The notes under the pieces are model-generated. The model did no database searches, was not told where the DNA came from, and worked only from the letters and a program-made list of their open reading frames with translations. DNA of 64,000 bases from positions 186,001-250,000 of the forward strand of contig JAJEKV010000235.1 of the NCBI GenBank assembly GCA_021234155.1, in the 5' to 3' direction. Source of the DNA: Isoetes taiwanensis (Eukaryota > Streptophyta > Lycopodiopsida > Isoetales > Isoetaceae). This document shows, in pieces, positions 12,156 through 23,985 of the stretch (positions are counted from its first letter, which is position 1; each line of letters begins with the position of its first letter). The translations under genes and the position numbers were made by a program.

Positions 12156-12523
12156 TAACCATGATATAGAATGAGTACCCCTGAGTTGGCAGAACTTAAG
12201 AAGTTATAAGACCTTCTTAATTTAGGGTGTATCCACCCAAGTGTCACTCTGCTAAGTTTGGTGGTATTTTCCAAATAGTTAAGGAGGCATGCATCTCATG
12301 TAAGATGGTAGTAAAAAACACCCCATTATTGGTTTTGAAAAGGCAACTTTAACCATCCCAAATGAGAATTCCCCCCAAAAATAAAAATAAAAAAATCAAA
12401 CATGAGGTCTAATATAACACCCTCCTATAATGAAACCTCTTGTGCTTACTGAGCCTAGGGACCTTAAAGATGGACTCACATTAAAGATAGACTAGAACTC
12501 TAACTGACTTAAATTGGTTAACT
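12156..12523. other. Downstream flank of the CLC gene
   Basis: Noncoding AT-rich sequence just past the stop codon of the minus-strand CLC gene; it should include that gene's 3' UTR. No clear polyadenylation signal was picked out by eye. Confidence 0.4.
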
Positions 12524-15500
12524 TTATTGCAAAATTTGCACGGAGTTACACCCTTGTTTTAAACATTCATCTACAAAATCACGACGTGTTAGAAGTCCTA
12601 TAACTGGTTCATCCTGCACAAAATTAAAGCATGTAAGAAGAGCTTATAATATGCCAAACTACCAAACTAGTTAGCAGACAAACAAAACTTCTTACTTGTG
12701 TTCTTAAGGGCAATACACATAAATGCCGCAGTCCGAGTTGATGAAACAAGGTATAAGCCTTTGCTAATGAGATGTTTTCAAGCACAGTGTATGGTGAAGT
12801 GTTCATGATGGGGCTTATATCAATCCTCATCTTTTGTTCTTCTTCAGTCAAGCAGATATCTTCAATTTTTAAACCCCTTCCTGATGAAGGCTTTCCAAAA
12901 TCAATATGAAGATCTGGAGCTTCTTCAACTTCTTGGAAAGCCTTATTAAAAAGTAGAATCAATAGATGTTGTCTTAAGACAAGCCCTAAAAATATAGGAT
13001 TGTTTGAGCAGCTTATAACTGGAAATGCATTGTGTTTAGTCTTAACCAGCTTGTTGTAAATATATTCCACATTCTCAACATTTTTGAATCGCACAAGGGG
13101 TTGGTGTCGTGTGCGAATAACATCACTTGCTGTATATCTGTGCATAAATGGCTTTGGATATGCATTTAACATTGGAAACTTTTTAATATGTACATAAAGT
13201 GCATAAATGGCCATGGTCCACATGTCCCCTACTCCTTTTGAAATTAACAAGACAAGCATGATGTGAGGAAGCATGGCCAAGTTGTTGGTTACCTCCAAAA
13301 TGATTATACAGAGAGCAACTGTCATGCGCATGGATCCTCCCAGCAATGCAGCAGCACCCAAGACTGCATACACCCCCTCATCCATTCCCGTTTCATGCAT
13401 AATTTTATAGTATGTAGAGGTCAAAGTCATTCCAATAGTGCGCCCAAATGTAGCTCCTATTAATATGATTGGTATGAAAAGGCCTGAGGGAACTGTGGTA
13501 CCATAGGTTACGATTGTCAAGGCATAAGATGCAATAAAGAATATGAGTAGTGATGAATAATGGTACTCTTTAGAAGTGTTGGTACTGAAGATGTTTTGTA
13601 CGGCATCATCTTTAGTAGCAAAAAAGAGGCCAGCAAGGTCGTTGTATTGACCAGCAGGGCAATTGAAGATCTTGAAGTTCCCTAATTTGCCATAGCTAGG
13701 GCACATATACGGGCTATCCTTCAAATCAGGGCAAGATCTACAAGGTGCTAAGAATGGGAGTCCAAAGCAACAAATGGAAGTAAGTAAGGCAATCAGACAT
13801 GCTTGTGCTATTTTCATATATCTTCCTTTCCTGTGACTTGAAAACTACAAGATCAGGAACTATTGAAGTCATAAAATGGGCAACAAATGTACCATTGAAA
13901 ACACATACCTATACAAATATTGTGTATAGAAGATGCCGACTTGAGAATTAAGCTTGTTAAACAAACTGCCTAAAAAGCCACCAGTTGTGCCGAATATGAT
14001 AAGCGTTGGCAGATCCACAACTCTAAAGAATGCATAACTATTGCTTATGTCAAACATAATCAAGCCCCCATCTCCAAACAATCCACACTTGCCATGCTTG
14101 CACATGTTACGCCCAAATCTTAGCATCATGGCGACAGTAGCTGTGGTAAAGAATGTTCTCCACAATAGGGTACTTCTCCACCTAGAAAGAGAGAGAGATT
14201 ACTTCAGTGCCTTTAGGTTCTTATACTATCATGCCCATTTTGCTCATAAATGCTTTGCACCTTTTTTTTTAGATAGCGACTTTTTTTAGATAGATACATA
14301 TACTTATACCTAGGGTTTTTTTATTGTGTCTCTAGTACGATATATCATTGAAATAGGGGTTCAAGGAAATTTTGAAGGCTTACACAAGGGGGTTTTTGCT
14401 GAGCCCTTGCACGCACATGGCTACCTAAGATACGAGCCTTCCGTTCCACATAATTAACAAGGGCAGGAGATAGTTTTAATTTTGAGATCCAAAATTAGGA
14501 GACAATAGGCTTCTCATCCAAAATCACATTCAATTTGTGGAGTGTGGAGTATTCTAGCCTAGGTGCCTCAAGCTATTTATGTTATGGTGACTGATTTTGT
14601 TATTCTTTGTTTTCGTTTTACCTAGACGTTTTACTAGTGTTACGAGGGGGGCATCAGAATGAGACATTATGCAAAGGCGTGCATGCCATGAAGTGGGGTC
14701 TAAGTAAGCACGTAAGTTTATGAGGTAGGAAATAACGTAAAAGCACGTTAAGTTTATGAGGGGTTGGATTTAAACTGACCAGGTTGCAGCCTCTTCAAGA
14801 GCAAATAGAACGCCCCCGATGGGAGCTCTGAACGCCGCTGCAACACCTGCAGCTACTCCACACGTTACCAGATCACGCCGATCTCGATCGTTCTTCAAAA
14901 ACCGGAACCATCTGCATGTCAATCTGAACCGCCGAGACCCCCCCTTGGCAAGCACGTACCCTATGCATGCCCCTATGTGGATCAGCGGCCCTTCCCTTTC
15001 CAAATATAACCCAGCCGATGTTGCCGCTATGCTTCCGATCATCTGCATTCATATCTTATTAGCTATTTATTTTTTTCTTTCAATTGTTTCTTCGCTTTTT
15101 ACCTTTATCACACTTATTCTGAACCCCAGTGCATGGGCATCTATCCCGTTTAAATACGCTTTGATCTCAGGTATTCCTGATCCTGCAGCTCCTGGCTCTA
15201 TATATGCGCATATTGTCGATGAGAACAGAACAAGCCCCATATTGATCCCTGTAAAAATTCCAAACGCGGCCCAGTATCTGCACCGGTATACACTAGATTT
15301 TGAGCATGTAATTCAGTTAAAAATTTGGATACTCGGAATCGTATAACTTGCCTTCCTGATCGCACAAACCCTGTAACCAGTAGTAGCTTCCTTCCCGCCA
15401 GGTTCTCTATTGTAATATTCAGAAATAATGCTACAAGACCTGCAATAATCCCCACCAGACAGCAGAATAACCATTTTGTAATCGCATATTCTAACATCTC

Positions 15501-15724
15501 CTTTCTGGATCGAGCTCTCCAGTCCTCTTTCAAAGTATCATTCATGATTATACTGCAACAGTCAATTCGAGCTCATTCAGACTAAAGTTGAAATATTTCA
15601 GGATTGAGGGCTGGAAACCTTACTCGTAATCTAAGCTCTCCATGTCCACCTGATTGTGCACCTGCTTGGGCAGAAGATTTTGATGAAGAGTACCATTGCT
15701 TGTCTCTCCAACTTCGTAAGGCAT
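12524..15724 (-). CDS. CLC-c-like anion channel/exchanger, seven exons
   Basis: Minus-strand exons: 15724-15624, 15552-15352, 15277-15103, 15042-14780, 14181-13909, 13836-12696, 12613-12524. They total 2244 bases and splice to an open frame of 747 codons with every phase matching; AtCLC-c is slightly longer. The protein is a voltage-gated-chloride-channel family transporter, probably of the vacuolar or another endomembrane, moving anions against protons. Visible motifs: GSGIP (133-137, Ser favouring chloride over nitrate in plant CLCs), EREGP (174-178, with gating Glu176), LFALEE (proton Glu243) and GLFIP (456-460). About ten membrane segments precede two C-terminal CBS domains (about 560-740, with KHNAFPVI and GLRHLCVLP). 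NTSPYTVLE and GLKIED match the CLC-c branch. The first Met starts 33 codons before DYDIIMND, which aligns with the plant CLC N-terminus; a further upstream exon cannot be excluded. Confidence 0.93.
14182..14779 (-). other. Intron 4 of the CLC gene (598 bp)
   Basis: This is the only long intron; the others are 60-82 bp. It starts GTCAGT and ends TTTCTAG, and the junction restores the TWWRS motif of plant CLCs. No transposon was recognised within it. Confidence 0.85.
15278..15351 (-). other. GC-AG intron 2 of the CLC gene (74 bp)
   Basis: The frame and the protein alignment need the exon to end at AG, with the intron starting GCAAGT and ending GTGCAG. AG|GCAAGT is the consensus for the minor GC-AG class handled by the major spliceosome. 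The other five introns start with GT. The codon split across the junction gives Arg, reading SGRYWAAFG. Confidence 0.8.
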
Positions 15725-16540
15725 TTTGGGCTAAACAAATATATCAGAAACAGTAGCATATACTAAAATACTAAAGAACTAAATACATTTTAGGCCTAGA
15801 CACTTCAGAAGCAGAAAAAAGTTACCTCTTGTGTGCCCCAATACTAGATCGTCTTTGTACAAAATGAATAGGACTAAAACGTGCTTTCATATTGTGGCCA
15901 CTAGCTAGCTTTATGTGCACCCCAATACCTTAAAGGAATATGCATTATAGCTAAAACTTGGTCATTATTGCCCCTTCGGATAACAAAAGATAATGCCTTG
16001 TATAAAGTAGCTGCCCTTTGCCCTTTGGTATAATTGACTCAAATACAACGTGTTGCAAAACATGTCCCTTGCACCTAACAACCATCATTCATTTAGATTG
16101 GGATTATGTCTTAATTTTAAGACAAACTTTATATTACAAGTTTTTAGTAACATGTTCGAATTCTCGTATCTTATCTCAAGATTACAAAAGTGCATATCAT
16201 ACTATTTATGGAGAAGACGATAACATAACATGATATTACATTAAAGAATAAAGAAATTTTACATAGCAATTCACTTGTCCTTTGGCACGTCTAAGGATAT
16301 CATAGCCGTTTTCCTTACATTCGGAGGTATTGTAACTCTCACATTTCTACCTGGAATAGTTTATGGAGTCCATGAGTACAATACACTTTCAATGTCTAGG
16401 CAAAGATCAGGGTCACTGGGATTTCTCCTCCACTTCTTTGTCCAACAATCTGAGTATCTTTCTTTATCAAGACATTAGTCAACTGACTAGACACCACCAT
16501 TCCACACGCACCTTATTGAGGTTATATAGAATATAACATA
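15725..16540. promoter_or_regulatory. Upstream region of the CLC gene
   Basis: Noncoding sequence upstream of the proposed CLC start. It should hold the promoter and 5' leader, but no convincing TATA box or motif cluster was identified by eye. The short open frames within it resemble no known family. Confidence 0.35.
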
Positions 16541-16830
16541 GCGTGTCACCTTTTTTGTTACGAAAAATACATTAATGATTATTTTTTTATTTGCATCACA
16601 AAGGGTCATTTGTGACACGTACAATAAACCACTTCGAAACACGTTACAAAATATTATTCTGTAACATGTTACTAATACAATATTTGCGACGTGTAATAAA
16701 ATTTAATTGTAATTGTCGTGCATCACAAATTAATTTTTATACTTCGTGTATTTGCAGTTGTCATGCGTCACAAGTGATTCCCTTTTTGTGATTCTTAATT
16801 TTACCACAATTCGTTGTCACGGGTGTCAAT
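16541..16830. repeat. Possible DNA-transposon end with subterminal repeats
   Basis: Short related motifs recur in both orientations: TTTGTGACACG, TTTGCGACGTG, GTGCATCACAAA, TGCGTCACAAG, and GTTACA paired with TGTAAC. Dense subterminal repeats of this type are typical of CACTA and Mutator ends. No flanking CACTA terminus or transposase was seen nearby, so the class is a guess. Confidence 0.35.
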
Positions 16831-17390
16831 TGCAAAAAAATTTAAGTAAAAAAAAGGGGGGAGGGGATGAGTACCTCCAAGGAGTAAAAGAATACACTGA
16901 AAATTTGATTACATGGTACAAAAAACGTATACAAACAAATACGGTTCAAACTATTTCAATATCTTTATGTAGCATAACTACTGCTCCTATCATCATCCTC
17001 CATCAAAATAATCCCGGCGCATGCGTATCTCATCACCCTCTATGCCAAGAGGAATGCTATCATTAGCAGAATCTACGTTAGGAGCATCAATATCGCCCCC
17101 TCCTTCATCGCCTAATAGCGCCATAATTCTCTGCAAAAGAATTATGATCAATAAATATCGAGGATCAATGTCATTGCAGAATGCTAGATGGATAAAAGAA
17201 TGCTAGGGTGTCCTATATTTGGCGAAATGTAGAGTAAGAGATGTATCACATTTTAAATACATAGCCATTTAATCCCTATGTGCATAATAACGTTATTAAG
17301 GAATCTTTTTTTTTTCAGAACTACTTGCCACGTCAACTAAAACGTAATCATGAACCAGATTTCATTCCCACCAGCTCTAACCACTCCAAG

Positions 17391-17446
17391 AATAGAATAG
17401 AATAGAATAGAATAGAATAGAATAGAATAGAATAGAATAGAATAGA
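17391..17446. repeat. (AATAG)n microsatellite
   Basis: Eleven perfect AATAG units followed by a partial unit. Confidence 0.95.
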
Positions 17447-18419
17447 AATACATGTACGTTGGGAGGATTTCCCACTTCTGGCTAAAACTTCGCCCAGCTC
17501 CAGGATTTTCCTCCGTCTTGCCGGAAGTCCCCCAGCTGACCTTAAACCACGTAAGAACCATGACGAACAACGAAGGAACGTGATGGCAAGAAGATTGCAA
17601 ATTGTTGGATTTATATATGATCAAATTCAAGATTTATGTCGTATCCAAAGGAGGGATTTAGCAATTAAAACTGTTTAAGATGAAAGGCTGCACTTCCTCT
17701 TTGAGCCTGCCATTGGAAACCCAGCGTAAGCCAATTGTGGACATCATGCTACAAAATATCCCGGAAGGTCTGCAGGAGGTGAACAAGAAAATAGCAATGA
17801 TAAATTAGCAGCTATGTATTCCCTAGGAAACTCAAGCAAAAAGGAGTAGCCTCCAGAATTCTTCAAGTGCAAGCAAGAAACCTTACAAAAGCTGCAATTA
17901 GAAGAAAGCGCATGTCATTATCAAGTGCTAATATGTGGACACTGGCAGGAAGGCAACCTAGGTCAGACATGCTTCCAAAATCAACTAAACACTTGGTAAA
18001 TGATTTTTGGTTAACCCACACCAAAACTTCTCCAACGTACAGAGATGTCAGGAAGAAAATGACACTTCCAATCCAGTTTCTAGACATGACCCAGATCAAT
18101 TTTAAGCTTTGTAATTCCTTTTTTTGCAAGCTCGATAGTAGATAGCTTCTGTGTAACCTGGATAAGTTCAATAATTTTATCTGTATTCCATTCAAGGGAT
18201 GTATCTGATATACATTGTGTTGATTGGATTTTTGGCAAATCCCAGTCAACATAGAAGAATTGCACTCTAAAGTTCTACAGGGGGGGTGAAGAAGATCAAT
18301 GGCCCAAACAATTTTGTGTTTCTTGTTGGAAAATTAAGGGCATTGATCTATTGTGTTTATTGTTGAGATTAAGGAAGAAGGAGACAAAAATTGTTATGTA
18401 AATGACAAGAATATATAGC
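17447..18419. other. Intergenic stretch with one unrecognised basic ORF
   Basis: A plus-strand frame at 17867-18145 encodes a basic segment beginning QARNLTKAAIRRKRMSLSS and continuing with LAGRQPRSDMLPKSTKHLV. It looks more protein-like than its surroundings and may be a relic of an uncharacterised plant or transposon protein. It has no domain I can name. The rest shows nothing. Confidence 0.3.
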
Positions 18420-19560
18420 ACAGTAACAGGGGGTTCCAGGGGGATTTGATATGGATGTAAAAATAACAATTCTTGAAACCATAGAACATATAAACCTAAA
18501 ACAATTGAGTGGGTTGTCATAAAAAAAAATATATATTCAAAATATAAACTAATCACATTGGCTCAGTGAGTATATTGGTTAAAGTAACCTTATTAGGATA
18601 TTGAGTTATTTTGGTAGAGGTTCGAGCCCCGTATTTCATATTCTAAAATCTTAGGCAAAGCCATATAAAGGTTCGATATTCCCTTAAAACCTTAGGCGAA
18701 CTCGTATTTCATATTTCAAAATCATAGACACCTCTAGTTAAGCGAAACGAGAGGTGCCCCATAAGCGCAACGAGAGGTGCCCAGAGGCCCCAACATATGA
18801 TCTGGGCCATAGGATAGATGGATCTGACGACTATGGTAGTCCAGGGTGCATTTCTTTTAGAATATGTAGCAAAATAACAGGGGGTTCCAGGGGGATTTGA
18901 TATGGATGTAAAAGTAACAATTCCTAAAACCATAGACCATATATCCCCAAAACAATCGAATAAGTTATAAAAAAAACATAGATTCAAAATAAAAAATAAT
19001 TGCATTAGCTCACTGGATATATTAGTTAAAGTAGTCTTAGTTAGAACATTGAATTATTCTGGTAGAGGTTCGAGCTCCTGTATTTCATATTCTCAAATCT
19101 TAGGCAAAGTCGTATAGAGGTTCGATATTCCCTCAAAACTTTAGGCGAAATTGTATAGGCGCCTCCAATCATACCTGAAACCATAGACCATATAACCCTA
19201 AAACAATCGAATAAGTAGTTATAAAAAAGAACATAGATTCAAGATAAAAAATAATCGCATTAGCTCACTGGATATATTGGTTAAAGTAGTGTTAGTTAGA
19301 ACATTGAATTATTTTGGTAGAGGTCCGAGCTCCCATATTTCATATTCTCAAATCTTAGGCAAAGTCGTATAGAAGTCCGATATTCCCTCAAAACCTTAAG
19401 CGAAATCGTATTTCATATTTCAAAATCATAGGCGCCTCCAATCATAAATGACTATAAGCGAAACGAGAGGTGCTCAGGATCCCCAACATACGATCTGGGT
19501 CGTAGGATCGACGAATCTGACGACTGTGGTAGTCCAGGGTGCACCTCGTTTAGAAGGATG
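18420..19560 (+). repeat. Tandem array of three tRNA-derived SINE-like units
   Basis: Three direct copies begin near 18420, 18870 and 19175. Each has a leader (GGTTCCAGGGGGATTTGATA in the first two), a tRNA-like head and a body ending in a TAGTCCAGGGTGCA block in copies one and three. The A-box is TGGCTCAGTGAG in copy one and TAGCTCACTGG in copies two (19006) and three (19261). The B-box is GGTTCGAGCCCC (18619-18630), GGTTCGAGCTCC (about 19067) and GGTCCGAGCTCC. The middle copy is cut short. The first copy also repeats CGAGAGGTGCCC twice. This is a different family from the array at 10600-11433. Confidence 0.6.
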
Positions 19561-20499
19561 TGGCGAGATCAAGGGTGGAGATTTTATTTAAAAAATATAA
19601 ATAATCTTGAGGAGCAAAATGCTACTCCTCTTTCCCTAATGCACGAATCTTGCAAGAGGGTGGCAGACTCTTGCTTGGCTCAAGATCAGAGGCCCTTCAT
19701 GGTTCAGAGACATGGAGGGCTCCTACAATTGTATTTTTTCACATCATGTTTATACTATGAAGAACTTTGGACCCAATTTCTCTCATTTTCTCTCTCTCTC
19801 AGGCTCCTCAATTTCTTGTTCTTGCTTGTAGCATCAAATTTGGTTTCAATTTTTGCCTTTTGAGGTTGAATGATGGGGATATGGGGAAAATTTGTCACCA
19901 TTATGGAGGTCCTACTGAGATATAATCTTCCCCAAGATCATTCTGATGCTGCTTTCTTTGTGTCCTTTATTTCACCGCATTCTATTGCCATCGCAATTTG
20001 CCCTTTTTATGTTTCTTTGTCATCTGCCATTCTTTTCTGTTCCATGCTCTGATTGATCCTGCCTAAATATTTGCTAAAGAAAAATGAGGAAGTGCATTGG
20101 TCAGGCCAATATTCAGATGGGCAATGCCTGTTGGGAGCCTTAACATGTAAAATTGAACACATTTGGCTATCCTCCTGTTTATCAGGAACTGCTACAGAAG
20201 GGAAAAGACGATGTTGAAGATGCTGAAGAGACAAACCAAAAATACTTCTTGGATAATTTATGGGAGAGCCAGCAAGGCCGACCCTCCAATCCTATCAGAA
20301 CTGTGCTAGTGTATGCTCTGCGTTTTCTTTCTGCTATAGCTTTTTCCAGTTCTCAAATCCTCTATAACAAGCACGTATAACAAAAAAAAGGAAGAGATTG
20401 AAGATTTGCCATAGCCTGTCAACTGTCTGCTGCCATTTTCTCCTGCCAAATCCATGCTCTGCCATATCTGCAATGCTCTGCCAGACCCTTTTTCTTCAC
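19561..20499. other. Intergenic stretch, no gene recognised
   Basis: Several short frames occur on both strands, none with a recognisable domain or codon pattern. Confidence 0.4.
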
Positions 20500-20599
20500 T
20501 CAGCTCCATAGCACGTTGTGATTATATCTGCATGGTAAAGGACAAGAAAAAATGAAAGATCGCTTCAAGAAACTTCTGCCTTTGGTTGCCTTTGCCGCT

Positions 20600-20727
20600 A
20601 TACCTGCCATACCTTGCCGCCATGTATCAAATGCAAGAGATGCCTCTGATATACTTTCACATTTAGCATACATGTTGATAAGCACATTTGCTAATGCAAT
20701 TTTTCTTTTTTGGCCGTACCAAATCAT
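20600..20727 (-). pseudogene. PPR-protein relic
   Basis: On the minus strand the frame contains ALANVLINMYAKCESISEAS, a close match to the plant pentatricopeptide-repeat core (NALINMYAKCGSI.DA..VF). PPR proteins bind organelle RNA. Only about one repeat is recognisable. Neighbouring sequence on either side does not continue the repeat array in any frame, so this is a small decayed fragment rather than a gene. Confidence 0.5.
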
Positions 20728-20730
20728 AAA

Positions 20731-21901
20731 AATCCTTTGTACAGAGCTTTATAGAGGTACTTTAAACATAAAAAATGTGTTTTCTAACAATATTGGTCTT
20801 GAAATGCAATTTGTGAGAAGAAGGTACCTATTTCAGGCCACGCATTGGAACATTTATGCCAAAGGCTTGCGGGAGACTTTTTCCATCATCTCCTGGATTC
20901 GACCTCAACCCATGTTTTTGAATGAATAAGCATGACCTGTAGGAAGCTGGATGCATTTATAAACCATGTAGTATGTCAAAGAACTTAAAAGGACAGACAA
21001 CGTGTTAGTCATTGTTAAAAAAGTTCAAAACAGCAGGCAACGGCTTAAGAAGAAAGGATGAATATCTGGCACGTAAACTTCCAGTTTTGGAGCATGCTAG
21101 TTTGATTCCACAACCCCAACCCGAACTGAAAAATAAAAATGGGAACCCAAACCCAACTTAACCAGATCAAAACCCTCTCCCAGAAGATTGTAATTTTCCA
21201 GAAGACTTTCTAATTTCCTGAACCACGCGACCTGAAAATTGAAAATCCAATGGTACAAAACAGTTTTAGATGAGGTGTCCTGAAACAGGTGGATAGGCTA
21301 GAAATCCCAGAATTATTGTAGGGATGGTTAGGCAAGTCTGCTAATCACTTCACTTCTAGATCTTACAATTTCACATACTAATAATCAATAATCTTTTGTC
21401 TCATGGTCCATTGTGGTCAATATTTTTGTGTCCCATGGCTCATTGTGGTCTATGTGGACATTATCTATTTATCTATCTATTTATTTAATTTCTCTCTTTT
21501 TCTCCTTGGTCTCCATGGACATATATGAATATTCCTTTATCTTATCTTATCTTATCTTATCTTATCTTATCTTATCTTATCTCTACAACACTTTAAAGGT
21601 CGATTATTAAAATGAAGTCTTTAATGAATCAATTTAAGAATGTTTGATATCATCTCTAGAGAAGCATAAACTTGAGATAATGTGACTATCATATAGTCCA
21701 AGGGGGATTCACTCATGTATAAGGGGGATATGCCATCTGCGTGCATAGGGTGGCAAAAAACCCCCCTGTATATGGATCTTTAAAAGCAAATTTTGACCCC
21801 TTCCGAATAAAAATTACCTAGGATAGTGCAAAAAATACCAGAAAAAGGACCCCCTGCCGACCGTATATGTACGAAAATGGGTCCAAAAAACCCCTTTTCC
21901 G
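20731..21901. other. Intergenic stretch left of the gypsy array
   Basis: AT-rich noncoding sequence with a (CTTAT)n microsatellite at about 21536-21580 preceded by TCTATTTA-type repeats. Stretches around 21700-21900 have repeated runs of C or G (AAGGGGGAT, ACCCCCC, GGACCCCC). No gene seen. Confidence 0.5.
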
Positions 21902-21906
21902 TGCAT
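21902..21906. repeat. Left target-site duplication TGCAT
   Basis: Five bases TGCAT directly before the first LTR, repeated directly after the last LTR at 40158-40162. Five bases is the usual duplication for Ty3/gypsy insertions. Confidence 0.85.
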
Positions 21907-23798
21907 TGTTGACCCTAAACCTGGCTTAAAGGTCAACCACAAGGAACCAATTCAAGTTTTCACTCAAATTGGGGTTAGAACCTCCAGATCACTTGAGGTG
22001 ATCAGTCTATGCAAGGAAATCCCAAAAACAAGTTCAAAAAGTTCGAGTTCTATACCTTTCCCATTTCCAAAAAATAGTACCTTTGCCAAAACAAATGTGG
22101 TGTCGAGATGCAAATCGATTTTTTAAGTCAGATGCAATAGACTTGGTCAAAAAAGTGGTAGTTAACCAACAGTAAAACCTCTGACCAAGTCAGGGACTTA
22201 ATCTGTGAGTTATTCGAGCTCAAAGTGGGGTCAAATTTTGGTCAATAGAGGTCAAATGTAGAAAACAGTGATCAAAAATTGAGATTTGGAGTTGCCAATC
22301 ATTTTTTTGAGAAATTCCCAAGTAGATAGGTTGCAATGATGCTAGGGAAGAGGGGCAATCAATCAAATCTTCATTTGGATATGTGAAAGTATTTTTTGTG
22401 GCTAGATTTGGCAAAAATCTGATCAAAAGCTGTCCAAACCCGAGAGCAATTTTTTGAATTTGAGCTATACTTGATATTTTTGAATGATTCCAACTCCTTT
22501 GGACCGCATGAGGTTCTAAGGATAGATGGCAAGTGGTCCAAAGGAATAGAAAAACACACTAGAATTTTACGTAGACTATTTTGTAGCAAGAGTTGTAGAA
22601 TAATATATAGAGATGGATTTGACAACTTGGCAATCGATTTGAATTGATATGGAAGTAAATATATCATGATAACGAGAATATAAGGATGCTTCATAGCTTT
22701 AAATCACAGGGAAAATAATCTTCTCAAGTCAATAAATAATTTTTGAAGGTAATGTCAATCGGATCTTGTGGATCCAATTGAGGAGAGCTCAAGAACTTCA
22801 AGGATCGTCAGATCTTGCTCGGCAATGATCAATGTAGGATCTGACGAATATACCGGGCCTTCAAATTTTTTTACATCTTCGTTTCCCATGTATATAGATT
22901 TAGATTTTAAGCGGTTCAGGCATCTTAGAGCTTAAATTTAGGCTTGATTGGATGCTTAGGGGCGGGGAATATGGAAGTAGGTAGTTTTGAGTCCAAGGCT
23001 TCCATTCCGGCGTGATTGAAAGCAGTTTTCCAATTTTAGGGTTCTTCATTGTATTTTTTCCAAAATTTGCGCGATATGGTGGCCGTATTTTTGGGAGTAT
23101 AAACCAGGAATATGCCGTATTTAGCCATTTAGAAATGTTAGGCCATGGTTTCAAAGGGTGCCTTATAAAATAATTAGATAGATAGATCAATTGAGAAGAT
23201 GGCAACCCTAATTTCGAGGAATATGCTAGGCTTAGATACCATGCATTGGGATATTCCATGGGTAGCATGAATATTTAAAAGGCACAATGGTGGACAAAGC
23301 AAAGTGGTCATAAAATTCCAAGCTAGAAATGGGCTAGGGGTATTTATGAAGGTGTGATAAGAGTGGGAAAAGGGATATGAAATAAGGAGGCAAAAAGAAT
23401 TAAGCAATCAAGGTGTGATTTGGCAAAAAAATGAACAAGGGAAAATATAAGCATAAGGGGAATATGACTAGGGAAATGGGGTAAGAATATGGATAAAAAT
23501 GACTAGGAGGTGGAATCTAATGCCATGGGATCTTCCAAACTTTTAACTTCCAATCTTCAAAAATTGTCTTCCAAACTTCATAACCCGAGAATCTTCTAGA
23601 GCATATTCTTGACTAAGCACTTTGACCTTAAATAAAAGTACCTCATGTGAGTTTTGAACCTTGAGCACATTGTTGTCTTGTAAAATGAACATCCTTTGAC
23701 CTTCATATCAATGTTGACTACCAAGTTCTCTTTTGACTTAGCCTTCCTAACTTCAACAAATAAACCATTCAATTAGTATGTTGCCCTTTGGGGCAACA
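21907..23798 (-). repeat. Gypsy array LTR 1
   Basis: 1892 bp, TGTTG...CAACA. In element orientation this is the 3'-most LTR. It matches LTR 2 and LTR 3 along its full length. Confidence 0.92.
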
Positions 23799-23904
23799 TC
23801 TCATAAAACAAGAAAATGGTGGTCCCCTCATTACAAGGGTCTTCACTTGGTACCAAGGTATCTAAGTGAGAATTATGGTAAAAAGAGAATGTAAAGTGCA
23901 AGTG

Positions 23905-23985
23905 CTGATGAGTGCAAGTCTTTGAGAAGTCTTTGATGAGTGCAAGTCTTTGAGAAGTCTTGATGAGTGCAAGTCTTTGATGGAA
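23905..23985. repeat. Short tandem repeat in internal region A
   Basis: Variants of GAGTGCAAGTCTTTGAGAAG are repeated about three times in the noncoding 3' leader. Internal region B has a longer version at 32052-32205, so copy number differs between the two units. Confidence 0.8.

Noticed and set aside
18558-18630. Genuine tRNA gene
   Set aside because: A- and B-boxes are present but no cloverleaf acceptor stem or anticodon arm can be formed convincingly, and the unit is repeated with a long non-tRNA body.
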